Shown here piece by piece: positions 22,809 through 23,086 of a DNA stretch of 23,086 nucleotides. The stretch covers positions 1 through 23,086 of the forward strand of contig CAKOJC010000018.1 of NCBI GenBank assembly GCA_934088535.1, given 5' to 3'. A model generated the notes under the pieces. It saw only the letters and a list, made by a program, of their open reading frames with translations, had not been told where the DNA came from and ran no database searches. The position numbers and the translations under genes were made by a program. Position 1 is the stretch's first letter. The number at the start of each line of letters is the position of its first letter. Source of the DNA: an uncultured Bacilli bacterium (GTDB taxonomy: Bacteria > Bacillota_I > Bacilli_A > RF39 > UBA660).

Positions 22809-23086
22809 AATTTTTCTTTTTTAGTCTTAATTTTGTTAGTATTTCATCTACATATTCTTTGCCAAGTGAATCATAAAGTAAATTATTCTTGTATGCGAGT
22901 ACTGCATATACGATTGCCCCTACTATAGCACAGATTGTACAAGTTATAATAGAAGTTATTCTTGATGTGAAAAATGGTGTTATTAAACGTTCTAAAATAA
23001 ATACTATTACAGACATACTTAGTAGTGGTACTATTGATTTCTTTAAGATTGTTAGTAAATCTTTATATTTGAATTTCATATCTTTC
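22807..23086 (-). CDS. C-terminal end of a membrane protein, probably MurJ/SpoVB-type flippase
   Basis: The frame is open to the right edge. The first ATG is at 23079, but only 7 bases lie beyond it, with no clear ribosome site, so the gene very likely starts outside the window. Two membrane helices (SIVPLLSMSVIVFILERLI and IITCTICAIVGAIVYAVLAY) are followed by a basic tail ending LRLKKKN. This is how polysaccharide-transport flippases of the MurJ/SpoVB group end (GAIVY helix, then a short charged tail). A stand-alone 90-residue membrane protein is the alternative. Confidence 0.55.
   Translation of the reverse strand, partial: KDMKFKYKDLLTILKKSIVPLLSMSVIVFILERLITPFFTSRITSIITCTICAIVGAIVYAVLAYKNNLLYDSLGKEYVDEILTKLRLKKKN

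Overview
The window looks like chromosomal DNA from a low-GC Firmicute, most plausibly an uncultured Bacilli relative (RF39/Erysipelotrichales-like). Evidence: very A+T-rich sequence, AGGAGG/AGGTGA ribosome sites, TATAAT promoters, short U-tailed terminators, and homologs of GerQ, RlmH, PduL and L9-DnaB. The code is standard: UGA closes real genes (ATGA overlaps at 1372-1375 and 15657-15660), while Trp is UGG. The taxonomic placement is inference.

Left third (1-7.5 kb, all minus strand). An AMP-binding ligase is cut by the left edge. Next come an EVE/PUA-like plus HNH nuclease coupled to a Nudix hydrolase, a DUF2130 PD-(D/E)XK-type protein with a small partner, a membrane-anchored SASA esterase, a DUF262/HNH (GmrSD-like) protein, and DUF1810 with a 57-residue lipoprotein. 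Several are candidate nucleic-acid defence factors. The HNH/Nudix pair is bracketed by two copies of the 3' end of the DUF2130 gene.

Middle (7.7-12.5 kb). A decayed reading frame lies next to what looks like an independent small RNA gene on the minus strand: consensus promoter, two hairpins, a C-rich single-stranded stretch and a strong terminator. Upstream lie a HAD nucleotidase, a kinase-fold protein, and an operon of pduL with an ABC-2 exporter (ATPase and permease).

Right half (12.5-23 kb). Plus strand: a GerQ-like gene and a LemA-like gene, the latter ending inside ung. Minus strand: XRE regulator, small membrane protein, ung; an AGCS-type transporter with an Ig-like lipoprotein; and the housekeeping block rplI, dnaB, M23 peptidase, rlmH. 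A divergent 468-residue tail-anchored acidic protein, a SAM methyltransferase and the end of a probable polysaccharide flippase finish the window.

The genome is compact. Coding overlaps are common, and many terminators are built from the last codons and stop codon of the gene they end.
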